Assembly (NCBI GenBank): GCA_041391965.1
Contig: JAWKMZ010000001.1
Location: 1 to 64,000, forward strand
Direction of reading: 5' to 3'
DNA length: 64,000 nt
Source of the DNA: JAWKMZ01 sp041391965
Lineage (GTDB): Bacteria > Bacteroidota > Bacteroidia > Flavobacteriales > Flavobacteriaceae
A program made the translations under genes and the position numbers. Shown piece by piece: positions 23,822-33,897 of the stretch. How positions within the stretch are numbered: the first letter of the stretch is position 1; the number at the start of each line of letters is the position of its first letter. The notes under the pieces are model-generated. The model was not told the DNA's origin and made no database searches. It worked only from the letters and a program-made list of their open reading frames with translations.

Positions 23822-25369
23822 TTAGTTTGTTATTTCTACAAATACAGGTGATACTGTTGGCAGTTTGTATGCCGAATTACCTACAATTTGTGCTTTAATA
23901 TTGAAAATTTGAACGCCATCACCACGTGATGCTTTACGCAACGCATTTTTAGCTTGGTCATTCAATTTATTACCAGTCACATTTACAGATGGTTGCCCAG
24001 GAACTTTAATACTGAATGATACTACTGTAATAGGCAACTCAAAATCAAAGTCATTAAGGACAGCACCAACAGTTGCAATTTGCACATTGTTACGTGGCAA
24101 TTTTACTAAATCTTGTTGGCCTGCAATCGTTCCTGTTGGTTTTGGAATGTCTTTAATTCTAAAGGTAGCTTTATCACTTACTGGTGAACCATCAGGCAAT
24201 TTACCAACCACATTAATAGTTACTTCTCTTCCAGAGCCTGGATTCATTACATATTTTCCAACTCCTGAACCTTTACTTAAACCTGGTGCAGTAGCAGTAA
24301 CATTGTTATCTGACACACCAGCAAAAGAGATTGTCATTGGGTTGGCAACACCACGATATACCACATTCATTTTATCAGCAGAAATTGTTGCTGAGTTAGG
24401 TTTTGGTACAACAGCGTAAGAACTTTTTACTGGAATGCTAATAATAGAGTCGCCTTCTTTAAATTGAAATTCTCCAACAATTTCTCTTTCACCAACAGCT
24501 CCTGCAGGAAATTTTAACATTGTTTGGCCAGCTTGCATAGCATCAGCAGGCAATTCTTGTCCATTGATAATTACTTTATCAGCTCTTAAGGTTTTATCAT
24601 TTTTACCTAAAATGATTCTACCTGAAAAATCTTCACCAGAGAAAAAAGCGGTTTTATCTGGTACAACAATGGCATCAAAGTTTGTTAAAGAAGCTTCAAC
24701 TTTTAGTTTACCAGCTAACATTGATGATAAAACTTCAGACTCTGTATTTTTTACATCTGCTTGTAACTGTGTCATTTTAGTTAAAGAAGCTACCAAAGGA
24801 AATCCTTTATAGTTGTGGTCTAACCAACTTACAGTGCCTGCACCACGTTTAACATCATCAGTTGCAAATTTCTTTTTAACGTCATCTGAAATACTTTTCA
24901 TATCAGGATTTGTAGCTAATACTTTTATAACGCCTTCTCTAAATTTAGCAATTTGGTCTAAAAACTCTTGACCTTCTGGTTTAAATTTATCGCCAATGAA
25001 AAAATGGTTGTCTAAGAAATCTCCTTTATCCATAATTTCATACTCTTTAGGATCTTCAACTGTAGCAGTCATTTTTCCTTTTAAAGTCTCTAAATAAGAA
25101 TTGAAGTCATTAGCTAACACTGAAATTTGGTCAGCTTGGGCTTTTAATGGTTGGTATTTTGCTGGTTGTTCTGAAACTTTTTCAGCTAATCCTTCCATAA
25201 AAGCATTGTTACGTGTTGTAGCAGCTGCATTAGACTCCGTTAGCTTTTCGTTCATTAATCCAAATGCTGATAGCACTTCTTTTGACATATTCAATGCTAA
25301 CATCGCAATGAAGATCAAATACATCAAGTTAATCATTTTCTGCCTTGCAGATAATTTTCCTCCTGCCAT
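23822..25369 (-). CDS. gldM: Type IX secretion/gliding motor protein GldM
   Basis: 515 residues, the usual length. One N-terminal membrane helix (MINLMYLIFIAMLALNMSKE, about 12-31) is followed by a large periplasmic part with a helical region (to about 220) and beta domains rich in Gly and Asp. GldM and GldL form the proton-driven motor of T9SS and gliding; GldM spans the periplasm to reach the GldK/GldN ring. It lies between gldL (51 bases upstream) and gldN (72 bases downstream) in one operon. Confidence 0.96.
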   Translation of the reverse strand: MAGGKLSARQKMINLMYLIFIAMLALNMSKEVLSAFGLMNEKLTESNAAATTRNNAFMEGLAEKVSEQPAKYQPLKAQADQISVLANDFNSYLETLKGKMTATVEDPKEYEIMDKGDFLDNHFFIGDKFKPEGQEFLDQIAKFREGVIKVLATNPDMKSISDDVKKKFATDDVKRGAGTVSWLDHNYKGFPLVASLTKMTQLQADVKNTESEVLSSMLAGKLKVEASLTNFDAIVVPDKTAFFSGEDFSGRIILGKNDKTLRADKVIINGQELPADAMQAGQTMLKFPAGAVGEREIVGEFQFKEGDSIISIPVKSSYAVVPKPNSATISADKMNVVYRGVANPMTISFAGVSDNNVTATAPGLSKGSGVGKYVMNPGSGREVTINVVGKLPDGSPVSDKATFRIKDIPKPTGTIAGQQDLVKLPRNNVQIATVGAVLNDFDFELPITVVSFSIKVPGQPSVNVTGNKLNDQAKNALRKASRGDGVQIFNIKAQIVGNSAYKLPTVSPVFVEITN

Positions 25370-25420
25370 TTCTAATTAGTTTTTTGTGTTAGTTGTTAAA
25401 TAAGTACGATTAAAATCTAA

Positions 25421-26065
25421 TTAGTTTCTGTTCATTGCAGACAACATACCACCATAAACGCCATTTAAAGATGATAGGTTAGATGCTAATGATTGCATTT
25501 GCTCTTTTAATTTAGTCGCATTTTCAACGGCTTCTTCATTAATACTGGCTTGACGATTAACACTTTCTAATTGTACTTTATAAAGACTGTTTAAAGATTC
25601 CATTTGTGCAGCAGCTAAAGAGAGTTCTTCACCATATTTTTTAGTTGCAGCAATAGAATCTACTGTTGGGCTAATACCTTTTGCAGCACCTTCAAAGTTT
25701 TTAATGCTTTCGCCTAAGCTCGACATTAATTCTGCATCAATTTTAGCGTCTTTTAATAATTCGTCTAATTTTTTAGATAGCAACCCTTCTGCATCTTTAG
25801 GTTGGTCTTTCTTTTTGTTAGAAGCAGCACCTCCTGCTAATTCAGGATATACCAATGACCAGTCTAAATCGTCATCAACAGGTTCAAATGCTGATATTGC
25901 AAAAATAATTGCTTCTGTAACAAGACCTAAGGTTAACATCACATTACCTGTTAAAGGTCCAATTTCAAAGTGTGTAATTTTAAATAGTGCTCCAATAATA
26001 ACGATTGATGCTCCTAGTCCGTAAGCCATGTTCATAAACCTCTTACCTGCTCTTGATTGTGCCAT
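25421..26065 (-). CDS. gldL: Type IX secretion/gliding motor protein GldL
   Basis: 214 residues. Two membrane helices at the N-terminus (about 11-32 and 40-60, with GASIVIIGALFKITHFEIGP) are followed by a cytoplasmic coiled-coil tail. This is the GldL layout; the Glu in THFEIG between or within the helices is the residue implicated in proton flow in characterised GldL proteins. GldL and GldM make the motor complex. Spacing to gldK is 69 bases. Confidence 0.96.
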   Translation of the reverse strand: MAQSRAGKRFMNMAYGLGASIVIIGALFKITHFEIGPLTGNVMLTLGLVTEAIIFAISAFEPVDDDLDWSLVYPELAGGAASNKKKDQPKDAEGLLSKKLDELLKDAKIDAELMSSLGESIKNFEGAAKGISPTVDSIAATKKYGEELSLAAAQMESLNSLYKVQLESVNRQASINEEAVENATKLKEQMQSLASNLSSLNGVYGGMLSAMNRN

Positions 26066-26134
26066 AATTTTGTTGTTTTAGTTTTAAGTTAAATTACTTA
26101 AGTAGATTAATATTTAGTTATTGGTTGTTAAATT

Positions 26135-27514
26135 TTATCGGTTTGTGCCGTTTCCTGCATTTTTGGTTACATCTGTTCCCATATAATCTTGAACGGTTCT
26201 AAAGCCTATGTAACTTCTTGCAGAATCGGCATATTCATAGTCTCTTGAGCTTACTTGTAAGTAATATGCTACATCTTTCCACGAGCCACCACGCACTACT
26301 TTACGTTGGTTGTCTGCATCATTAACATTTGGATTGATAGTTGACATATACTCATAAGAACCTGGATCATAAGAACCATTTACCCATTCTGAAACATTAC
26401 CAGCCATATTGTATAAGTTAAAGTCATTAGGCTCGTAAGATTTAGCTTCTACTGTATATAACGCTTGGTCAGCTGCGTAATCACCACGTAAAGGTTTAAA
26501 GTTAGCTAAGAAACAACCTCTGTCATTTTTAGCATAAGGTCCTCCCCATGGAAAGGTTGCTCCTTGCAGGCCTCCTCTTGCGGCATATTCCCATTCTGCT
26601 TCAGAAGGTAGTCTAAATCTGTTAACAGGTTGTTTTCCTTTGCTTTTTTGGTAGCCATTTTTGTATAGTGTACGCCATTGACAAAATGCGTTGGCTTGTT
26701 TCCATGATACACCAACTACTGGATATTCACCATAAGCATCATGCCAAAAATAATCATTGTGCATTGGCTCATTATATGAGTACGCAAAATCACGAATCCA
26801 TGCGGTTGTGTCTGGATAGACTTCTACTTCTTCTTGTTTGATGAATTTAGAACGTTTTTGATTTTTGTTCTTGGCTGCTGCCTGAATATCCATATAGGTG
26901 TATTGGAATTTGAATTTTTTCACATCCCAAGTACGTTGTCCATTGTAAGATTCTTCTAATGGCAAATACATGGTGTCCATAACTTCAGCGTAGTATTCAT
27001 CTGGATAATCGGCTGTATCAAAAATTAAATCTACATCGTGGTTTAATTTTCTACCTTCATAACCTGTTGGTCCTAAACCACTATAGTTATCTAACATATA
27101 CTTTTCATATACGGTCATATTTGCAGTATCTGCATCTTTAAACGCATATTCGCCAGTACCACCATCACCAGGTGTCAGTCCTAAATCGTCAGCTATAATG
27201 GCCAATTTGGTTCTAAGGATAGAATCTCTTACCCAATTTACAAATTGACGATACTCACTATTTGTGATTTCTGTTTCGTCCATATAAAATGCACTTACAG
27301 TTGCAGTTTTGGTAGGCGCATCTTGTATGCCTGCCAAATCATCGTCTGATTTTCCCATTATGAAAGCTCCACCAGGAACTAGTGTCATACCATAAGGTTT
27401 TTCAGGATGCCATTTTTTTCCTTTAACTCCAACTAGTTCTCCTCTGTCGCCAGAACTACAACTAGTTAATAGAGCTAAAACAGCGGTTAATAAAGCAAAC
27501 TTCTTCATATTCAT
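26135..27514 (-). CDS. gldK: Type IX secretion/gliding lipoprotein GldK
   Basis: 459 residues with a lipoprotein signal (LLTSCSSGD, Cys near residue 19). The rest is the formylglycine-generating-enzyme (SUMF1) fold: PGGAFIMGKSDDD, EITNSEYRQFV, then FRLPSEAEWEYAARGG, NLYNMAGNVSEWV and RKVVRGGSWKD. In GldK this fold is structural, building the outer-membrane-associated ring with GldN. It is the first gene of the gldKLMN operon. The third residue (Met) is an alternative start. Confidence 0.96.
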   Translation of the reverse strand: MNMKKFALLTAVLALLTSCSSGDRGELVGVKGKKWHPEKPYGMTLVPGGAFIMGKSDDDLAGIQDAPTKTATVSAFYMDETEITNSEYRQFVNWVRDSILRTKLAIIADDLGLTPGDGGTGEYAFKDADTANMTVYEKYMLDNYSGLGPTGYEGRKLNHDVDLIFDTADYPDEYYAEVMDTMYLPLEESYNGQRTWDVKKFKFQYTYMDIQAAAKNKNQKRSKFIKQEEVEVYPDTTAWIRDFAYSYNEPMHNDYFWHDAYGEYPVVGVSWKQANAFCQWRTLYKNGYQKSKGKQPVNRFRLPSEAEWEYAARGGLQGATFPWGGPYAKNDRGCFLANFKPLRGDYAADQALYTVEAKSYEPNDFNLYNMAGNVSEWVNGSYDPGSYEYMSTINPNVNDADNQRKVVRGGSWKDVAYYLQVSSRDYEYADSARSYIGFRTVQDYMGTDVTKNAGNGTNR

Positions 27515-27688
27515 ATAAACTCGAGGTTAAATTATTTAGTCTTAATTTCAGTCATTAAAATTTTAAGGCAGTAAACATATCTATATATTTTCAAAAAAAC
27601 AATTTTTTTTTTACTTTTTTTGCACTTCATCCTAAAAAGAGTGCATTTCATCGATTAAGAAATTGTTAAATTTTATTTAGCTAATTTA

Positions 27689-28855
27689 CTAAAAACTATT
27701 CTTTTTATATGCTTTATACCATCTTTCTGGTATTTTGCCTTGGGTTGCTTCTACGTAATCATCGTGCATGCAAGGTAATAACGTATGCTTTTTTAATTTA
27801 TTATTAACTTCTGGCAAAAAAGGAATCTCTATCCACCAACGTCCTGTTTTTGTACTTTTATAAAAAATTAATTCGTCATCATCTATCAATACATTATATT
27901 TTTGATGGTTGGCATCATCATTAAAATTATCATCTTTTACTCTGCAATTAACTCCTTCAATAAAGTACCACAACATTTGGGCTACAAGCATGGCAGTGGC
28001 ATGGTCATCTTTTGAAGGTTGGTATTCATAAATACCAAACGACGATACTTTATTACTAATCCCTGCATATCGGGCTATGGCGCAAATTTCTTTGCCGTCA
28101 AATCCGTTTGGCGAATACTTTTGCTTTGAAGAGACTTCAGAAGCTTTTACCGATTTTAAATCGATGCTAACAATATGAGCATCGCGCATGACAGGCTCTA
28201 CTATAGAAACTGTTTTTGATATGTCGCCCAAACGATAAGCTTCAAAATATAATTTTTCCATTAAATCTATTTCTTCTTGTGAGTTGAAATAGGTTTGGTA
28301 ACCAATAGTTGAATAGTTAAACAGATTATAAGGCTGTTCTAAAATAATTTTGCCAAGGTAGCTGTTATTTTTAATTGGCAAGGTCGAATCTCCTAAATCA
28401 AAATTACTATCAACATTGACAATATTGACCATTGGCGAAATCGTATCATACGCACGATAATTAGGATAGGTCAAATCTTGACTTCCTCCTAATATAATAG
28501 GGATGATTTTTTTTTCGAGTAAAATGGTTATGGTTGTTCGGAGTGCAAAATAGGTGTCTTCTACACTATCGCCTTTAAGAATATCACCCAAATCAGCCAT
28601 GGTGGTATGCCAATTTCCTGGAAACAAAGCATATAATGATTTTCTTATGCTCTCTAACTGAATATCTGACCCTATATAATTGACATCGTTTCTATTTTCA
28701 AGAACACCTATTAAGGCCATAGTAACGCCTTCTAAATCTGGAAATCCGTTTTGTTTAGAATGTACTTTTAATTTTCTGCCAAGCGCTTGTGGTGAGAGTA
28801 ACTCATTGTGAGCTAAAACTACATCTGAAACAGGTGACAAAAAATTAAAGGTCAT
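27689..28855 (-). CDS. Arginase/formimidoylglutamase-fold protein with degenerate metal sites
   Basis: 388 residues. The overall fold matches the ureohydrolase (arginase, agmatinase, formimidoylglutamase) family and it sits, as in other Flavobacteriia, between topA and gldK. The manganese-binding motifs are not kept, however: the usual GG-D/N-HS is GGSQDL, the DAHxD motif is NVDSNFD and the SxDxDxxDP motif is SIDLKSVKAS. Most of the metal-binding His and Asp residues are missing, so I expect no ureohydrolase activity. The name often copied to it is therefore doubtful. The stop lies 3 bases before the topA-side neighbour's ATG, so it is co-transcribed after topA. Confidence 0.8.
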   Translation of the reverse strand: MTFNFLSPVSDVVLAHNELLSPQALGRKLKVHSKQNGFPDLEGVTMALIGVLENRNDVNYIGSDIQLESIRKSLYALFPGNWHTTMADLGDILKGDSVEDTYFALRTTITILLEKKIIPIILGGSQDLTYPNYRAYDTISPMVNIVNVDSNFDLGDSTLPIKNNSYLGKIILEQPYNLFNYSTIGYQTYFNSQEEIDLMEKLYFEAYRLGDISKTVSIVEPVMRDAHIVSIDLKSVKASEVSSKQKYSPNGFDGKEICAIARYAGISNKVSSFGIYEYQPSKDDHATAMLVAQMLWYFIEGVNCRVKDDNFNDDANHQKYNVLIDDDELIFYKSTKTGRWWIEIPFLPEVNNKLKKHTLLPCMHDDYVEATQGKIPERWYKAYKKNSF

Positions 28856-28858
28856 AAA

Positions 28859-31360
28859 TTATTTCTTTTTTGAAGTTGTTTTTTTCTTTACTGCTTTTTT
28901 TGCTGTTTTCTTTTTAGGCGTTTTAGCTTCAATCAGTTCTTTAGCTTTCTCCAAAGTTAGTTTAGAAACATCTACTGATTTGTCTAATTCTACTTTTATT
29001 TTTCCTTTTAATATAGTATGTCGTCCCCAACGTGCTTTTTCTACTCTAATTCCTTCGTCTTCCCAATTGTGGACAACCTTATCAATTTCTTTTTGAATTT
29101 TATCTTGAATTAATTCAATAATATCTTGGTCAGATAAATTATCCCAATCATACTTTTTGTTGACGTTGATAAACATGTTGTTCCATTTAATGAAGGGTCC
29201 AAAACGACCTTTTCCTTTTTGAACTGGTAAACCATCATACATATATATAGGAGCATCTGCTTTTTCCTTTTCTTTAATTAATGCAATAGCGTCTTCCAAT
29301 TCAACACTAAGTGCATCCATTCCTGGAGCAAGTGATACAAATTTGTCTCCATATTTAACATAGGGTCCAAAACGACCATTATTTACTTCTAACGGTTCGC
29401 CTTTATAAGTTCCTAAATCTTTTGGAAGCTTGAATAAATCCATAGCTTCTTCGTAAGTGATGGTATTAAGTTGTTGGTCTGGACTTAGGCTTGCAAACAA
29501 AGGTTTTTCATCTTCTTCTGCAGTGCCAATTTGAACCATTGGCCCAAACTTACCTAAACGTACACTTACTTGACGTCCTGTTTTTGGATCGGTTCCAAGA
29601 ATACGTTCGCCTGATTCTCGTTCGGCATTTTCTTGTACATCTTCAACTTGTGGATGAAATTTTTTGTAAAAGTCTTTCATCATTTTAGTCCAATCTACTT
29701 TTCCTTCTGCAATGTCATCAAAGTCTTCTTCAACTTTAGCGGTAAAGTTATAATCTAAAATATGTTCAAAATGCGTTACCAAAAAGTCCGTCACAATCAT
29801 TCCAATATCTGTTGGTACCAATTTTCCTTTATCTGAACCCACTTTTTCTGTCAGCACTTTATCTTTTACTGCTCCAGCTTTTAAAGTTAACTGTGTATAA
29901 TTACGTTCTGTTCCGTCAACAGTTCCTTTTTCAACATAATTTCTATTTTGAATGGTCGAAATTGTTGGTGCATAAGTTGATGGACGACCAATACCAAGTT
30001 CTTCTAACTGTTTTACCAAAGAGGCTTCTGTATATCTATAAGGAGGACGTGTGTAACGCTCAGTGGCAGTAATGTAATTATTATGGAGCGTTTCGTTGGT
30101 TTTCATTGCTGGCAACATACCATCTTGCTCTGAGTCTTCATCATCATTCCCTTCCAAATAAACTTTTAAAAATCCATCAAAAGTGATGACTTCTCCATTT
30201 GCAATAAATAACTCATGGTGTGTAGACGCACTAATTTTAACATTGGTACGCTCTAATTCGGCCTCACTCATTTGTGATGCGATGGCACGTTTCCAAATTA
30301 AATCGTATAAACGTGCTTGGTCTCTATCAATATCTATTGAGTGACGCGAAAAATCTGTTGGTCTAATGGCCTCATGTGCTTCTTGAGCACCTTTTGTTTT
30401 TCCTGTATAATTACGTGGTCTACTGTATTTTGAACCAAAGGCATTTTCTATTTCAGCTTGTGCACCTTTTCTGGCTTCGTCAGATAAATTAACGCTATCG
30501 GTTCTCATATAAGTAATCAACCCTGACTCATATAAACGTTGTGCCATGGTCATGGTTTTACTTACCGAAAAATACAACTTACGTGATGCTTCTTGTTGCA
30601 AAGTTGAGGTTGTAAATGGTGCTGCAGGCGATTTTTTTGCTGGTTTTTTATCTAAATCGGCAACTTTAAACGCTGCAGACACATTTGATTCTAAAAATTT
30701 GTAGGCGGCTTCTTTGGTTGTAAAAGTTTTTGATAACTTGGCCTTAAACGTTTGACCTTCTTCATTAGAAAATTCGGCATCAATTCTATAAGACGCTTCT
30801 GCTTTAAAGTCTTGTATTTCGCGCTCGCGCTCTACAATTAATCGAACAGAAACCGATTGTACGCGTCCTGCTGATAAACCGCCTTTTACTTTTCGCCATA
30901 AAACTGGCGAGAGTTCATAACCTACAATTCTATCTAATACACGACGTGCTTGTTGTGCATCTACTAAATGATAATCAATATCACGTGGATTTTCAATAGC
31001 TTTTTGAATGGCCGATTTTGTAATTTCATGAAATACAATACGTTTTGTTTTTGATTTGTCAAGCTTTAACGTTTCAGCTAAATGCCACGCAATAGCCTCT
31101 CCTTCTCTATCTTCATCACTTGCTAACCATATAACTTCTGCTGCTTTAGCTAAATCTTTCAGTTTTTTAACAACTGTTTTTTTGTCTTTAGAAACCTCGT
31201 ATTTTGGTTTAAAATCACCTTCAACATCGACACCTAATTCTTTTGAAGGCAAGTCAGCAATGTGCCCAAAACTCGATTCTACCTTGTAATCTTTTCCAAG
31301 AAATTTTTCAATAGTTTTGGCCTTTGCAGGTGACTCAACAATTACTAAGTTCTTCGCCAT
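28859..31360 (-). CDS. topA: DNA topoisomerase I
   Basis: 833 residues. It relaxes negative supercoils through a single-strand break. The N-terminal Toprim domain has the SDEDREGEA motif (81-89, Asp-x-Asp metal site) and the catalytic tyrosine is Tyr284 in LITYMRTDS. The C-terminal part has topoisomerase C-terminal repeats (several FGPYVKYG/FGPFIKW-type segments from about 575 to 720), then a Lys-rich tail ending in KKKTTSKKK. A TACATTTG -7 box (reverse strand, 31380-31387) lies 20 bases upstream of the ATG. The arginase-fold gene follows 3 bases after the stop. Confidence 0.96.
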   Translation of the reverse strand: MAKNLVIVESPAKAKTIEKFLGKDYKVESSFGHIADLPSKELGVDVEGDFKPKYEVSKDKKTVVKKLKDLAKAAEVIWLASDEDREGEAIAWHLAETLKLDKSKTKRIVFHEITKSAIQKAIENPRDIDYHLVDAQQARRVLDRIVGYELSPVLWRKVKGGLSAGRVQSVSVRLIVEREREIQDFKAEASYRIDAEFSNEEGQTFKAKLSKTFTTKEAAYKFLESNVSAAFKVADLDKKPAKKSPAAPFTTSTLQQEASRKLYFSVSKTMTMAQRLYESGLITYMRTDSVNLSDEARKGAQAEIENAFGSKYSRPRNYTGKTKGAQEAHEAIRPTDFSRHSIDIDRDQARLYDLIWKRAIASQMSEAELERTNVKISASTHHELFIANGEVITFDGFLKVYLEGNDDEDSEQDGMLPAMKTNETLHNNYITATERYTRPPYRYTEASLVKQLEELGIGRPSTYAPTISTIQNRNYVEKGTVDGTERNYTQLTLKAGAVKDKVLTEKVGSDKGKLVPTDIGMIVTDFLVTHFEHILDYNFTAKVEEDFDDIAEGKVDWTKMMKDFYKKFHPQVEDVQENAERESGERILGTDPKTGRQVSVRLGKFGPMVQIGTAEEDEKPLFASLSPDQQLNTITYEEAMDLFKLPKDLGTYKGEPLEVNNGRFGPYVKYGDKFVSLAPGMDALSVELEDAIALIKEKEKADAPIYMYDGLPVQKGKGRFGPFIKWNNMFINVNKKYDWDNLSDQDIIELIQDKIQKEIDKVVHNWEDEGIRVEKARWGRHTILKGKIKVELDKSVDVSKLTLEKAKELIEAKTPKKKTAKKAVKKKTTSKKK

Positions 31361-31379
31361 GTTTGATTTTTTGTGGCTA

Positions 31380-31387
31380 CAAATGTA
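31380..31387 (-). promoter_or_regulatory. -7 box of topA
   Basis: The reverse strand reads TACATTTG (TAnnTTTG), about 20 bases upstream of the topA ATG. No clear -33 TTG was found. Confidence 0.4.
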
Positions 31388-31456
31388 TATGAAAAAAAAT
31401 TATTTGACCTAATTTTAAATTTTTTGACCGCTTTTCTATTTGGTTTTTACTCATAA

Positions 31457-31487
31457 AAAAAGCTCCAACTTTAGGTTGAAGCTTTTA
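31457..31487 (-). terminator. Terminator after the 31506 membrane-protein gene
   Basis: The arms AAAAGCTCCAAC and GGTTGAAGCTTTT pair with one bulge around a TTTA-type loop. A-rich sequence on the left gives the T-run on the reverse strand, 19 bases past the stop. Confidence 0.65.
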
Positions 31488-31505
31488 AATTATAGTGATT
31501 AAAAA

Positions 31506-32282
31506 TTAGCTATTTGTTCCAATTTCATTGATTTCGCTATCATTTTCAAAACCGATAACATGCTTATATATAAAATAAACTGGATGGTACACAAAAGCTG
31601 CTGTAATTAATGTTCCAATACCACATAACAGCATTCCTACCAACGAAGCCAATATAGATGAAACAATTATTAGCCCAAATGCAATTCCCCATTTTTTAGT
31701 TCCCACTTTAAAACTTGCACTGACAATATCACCTACGCTAAATTCTGGATTAAAGGCAAAAACAATCGTAAAAAAAGACATTGGCACTATTGTGTATATT
31801 AAAGGTATATAACAAAGTAATGCAGATGGAATGGCTATCAATATTGAAACTAACATTATCAACAATAGCTTACCAATATATTTTCCTTTTAAATAGTAAA
31901 ACAAATCAGACGTTTTAACGGTTTTTCCAGCGTCTAAATCTCTTAAAATTCTAAATAATCCTGCATTTAAAGCCACAGAAATAACACCAATGGCTAATAT
32001 ACCTATCATAAACAAGATGATGTAAACCACAGAAAACCCTGCCATAAAGGTGCCAAACGCATTTGGATCCATTTGGCCATTTTCAGATTGTGAAACAATC
32101 ATCATAATAAATGGTACATAAATAATAAAGATGAATGGAAGCATCAAAATCATAACAAATAATTGCATTAAAAAGCCTTGTAGCCAGCTTTTTTTGAATA
32201 ATTCGATAGATTCACTAAAAATATTACCAAAATCCAGAGACTTGGCATTTTTCACTTTTGATTGTAAGTCTGCTAATGTCAT
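31506..32282 (-). CDS. Multi-pass membrane protein of unknown function
   Basis: 258 residues from MTLADLQSKVK; a start at 32339 would add 19 residues with no counterpart expected in the family. The short N-terminal soluble part (about 30 residues, with IFSESIELFKKSWLQG) is followed by five or six hydrophobic segments across the rest and a short acidic tail. Similar proteins in Flavobacteriia are often mislabelled 'beta-carotene monooxygenase'; nothing in the sequence supports an enzyme. It is probably an inner-membrane protein. It is transcribed away from miaB. Confidence 0.75.
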   Translation of the reverse strand: MTLADLQSKVKNAKSLDFGNIFSESIELFKKSWLQGFLMQLFVMILMLPFIFIIYVPFIMMIVSQSENGQMDPNAFGTFMAGFSVVYIILFMIGILAIGVISVALNAGLFRILRDLDAGKTVKTSDLFYYLKGKYIGKLLLIMLVSILIAIPSALLCYIPLIYTIVPMSFFTIVFAFNPEFSVGDIVSASFKVGTKKWGIAFGLIIVSSILASLVGMLLCGIGTLITAAFVYHPVYFIYKHVIGFENDSEINEIGTNS

Positions 32283-32360
32283 TATAAAAGTTTTAGTTGA
32301 TTTTATCCCAAAGAAACTATATTTATTTAACATAATCAAAACAAATTCTGTTCTGACACT

Positions 32361-32392
32361 TTGTCATAGTTATCAAAATAACCATATCTTTG
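32361..32392 (+). promoter_or_regulatory. Promoter of miaB
   Basis: TTG (32361-32363), 21 bases, TATCTTTG (32385-32392). This fits the Bacteroidota housekeeping promoter TTG-N17-23-TAnnTTTG, and it lies about 55 bases before the miaB ATG. Confidence 0.65.
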
Positions 32393-32447
32393 CACACTTA
32401 TTGAAAGTTTCAATCAAAATGAAATTTCTACTTTGTAGAAAATAACT

Positions 32448-33896
32448 ATGAAAAAGATTATAGACGAAAACAAACAAGGCGAAGCCCTTGTATTGGAACA
32501 AAAAAAAGAAAACACACGCCAACTTTTTATTGAAAGTTATGGCTGCTCCATGAATTTTAGCGACAGTGAAATTGTGGCTTCCATTTTGGCAAATGAAGGT
32601 TATAATACCACTCAAAACCTTGAAGATGCCGATTTGGTTTTGGTCAACACTTGTTCTATTAGAGATAAAGCAGAACAAACCGTCAGAAAACGCCTTGAAA
32701 AATACAATGCTGTTAAACGCACTAAAAATCCAAAAATGAAAGTTGGCGTTTTAGGTTGTATGGCTGAACGTTTGAAAAGCAAGTTTTTAGAAGAAGAAAA
32801 AATTGTCGATTTGGTTGTTGGTCCTGACGCTTATAAAGATTTGCCTAATCTTTTAGCCGAAGTTGAAGAAGGTAGAGACGCTATCAATGTTATGCTTTCA
32901 AAAGAAGAAACTTATGGTGATATTGCTCCTGTACGTTTAAATAGTAATGGCGTTACTGCTTTTGTATCAATTACACGTGGTTGTGACAATATGTGTACTT
33001 TTTGTGTAGTGCCTTTTACACGCGGTAGAGAACGTAGCCGAGATCCGCAAAGTATTATTGAAGAAGTTAACGACCTTTGGAACAGAGGTTTTAAAGAAAT
33101 TACACTTTTGGGTCAAAATGTAGATAGTTACCTTTGGTATGGTGGTGGCCTCAAAAAAGATTTTGACAAAGCCAGCGAACTCCAAAAAGCAACCGCTGTT
33201 AGTTTTTCAAATTTATTAGAATTGTGCGCCAAAACACAACCTAAAATGCGCATTCGGTTTTCAACGTCCAATCCTCAAGATTTGACTTTGGATGTTATTG
33301 AAACAATGGCAAAATACGACAACATTTGTAATCATATTCATTTACCAGTTCAAAGTGGAAGTAATCGAATTTTAAAGGAAATGAATCGATTACACACACG
33401 CGAAGACTATTTTAATTTGATTGATAACATCAGACGTATCCTTCCTAATTGTGCTATTTCTCAAGACATGATTGCTGGTTTTCCAACCGAAACTGAACAA
33501 GACCATCAAGATACTTTAAGTTTAATGGACTATGTAAAATATAATTTTGGATATATGTTTAGCTATTCTGAACGTCCAGGCACTTTAGCAGAACGCAAAA
33601 TGAAAGATGATGTTTCTGAAGAAATAAAACAACGCCGTTTAGCCGAAATTGTGCAATTACAACGCGAACACAGCGAAATAAGAACCAAAGAATATCTAAA
33701 CACCACTGTGGAAGTGTTGATTGAACGCGAATCTAAAAAATCGGACGCACAATGGTCTGGAAGGACGCCTCAAAATATTGTAGCTGTGTTCCCAAAAGCG
33801 CATTATAACATTGGCGATTTTGTTAATGTCAGCATTTCAGATTGTACAAGTGCAACCCTTATTGGCGAAGCGGTTGGCTATTCAAAGAATAATTAG
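32448..33896 (+). CDS. miaB: tRNA-2-methylthio-N6-dimethylallyladenosine synthase
   Basis: 482 residues. A radical-SAM enzyme that adds the methylthio group to i6A37 of tRNAs reading UNN codons. The N-terminal UPF0004 domain carries the three auxiliary-cluster cysteines (ESYGCSMN, LVNTCSIRD, GVLGCMAER), the radical-SAM motif is CxxxCxxC in RGCDNMCTFCVVPF, and a TRAM domain ends the protein. The N-terminal extension of about 25 residues before the UPF0004 domain is a little long. The next gene begins 2 bases after the stop, so the two may be co-transcribed. Confidence 0.96.
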   Translation: MKKIIDENKQGEALVLEQKKENTRQLFIESYGCSMNFSDSEIVASILANEGYNTTQNLEDADLVLVNTCSIRDKAEQTVRKRLEKYNAVKRTKNPKMKVGVLGCMAERLKSKFLEEEKIVDLVVGPDAYKDLPNLLAEVEEGRDAINVMLSKEETYGDIAPVRLNSNGVTAFVSITRGCDNMCTFCVVPFTRGRERSRDPQSIIEEVNDLWNRGFKEITLLGQNVDSYLWYGGGLKKDFDKASELQKATAVSFSNLLELCAKTQPKMRIRFSTSNPQDLTLDVIETMAKYDNICNHIHLPVQSGSNRILKEMNRLHTREDYFNLIDNIRRILPNCAISQDMIAGFPTETEQDHQDTLSLMDYVKYNFGYMFSYSERPGTLAERKMKDDVSEEIKQRRLAEIVQLQREHSEIRTKEYLNTTVEVLIERESKKSDAQWSGRTPQNIVAVFPKAHYNIGDFVNVSISDCTSATLIGEAVGYSKNN

Positions 33897-33897
33897 A

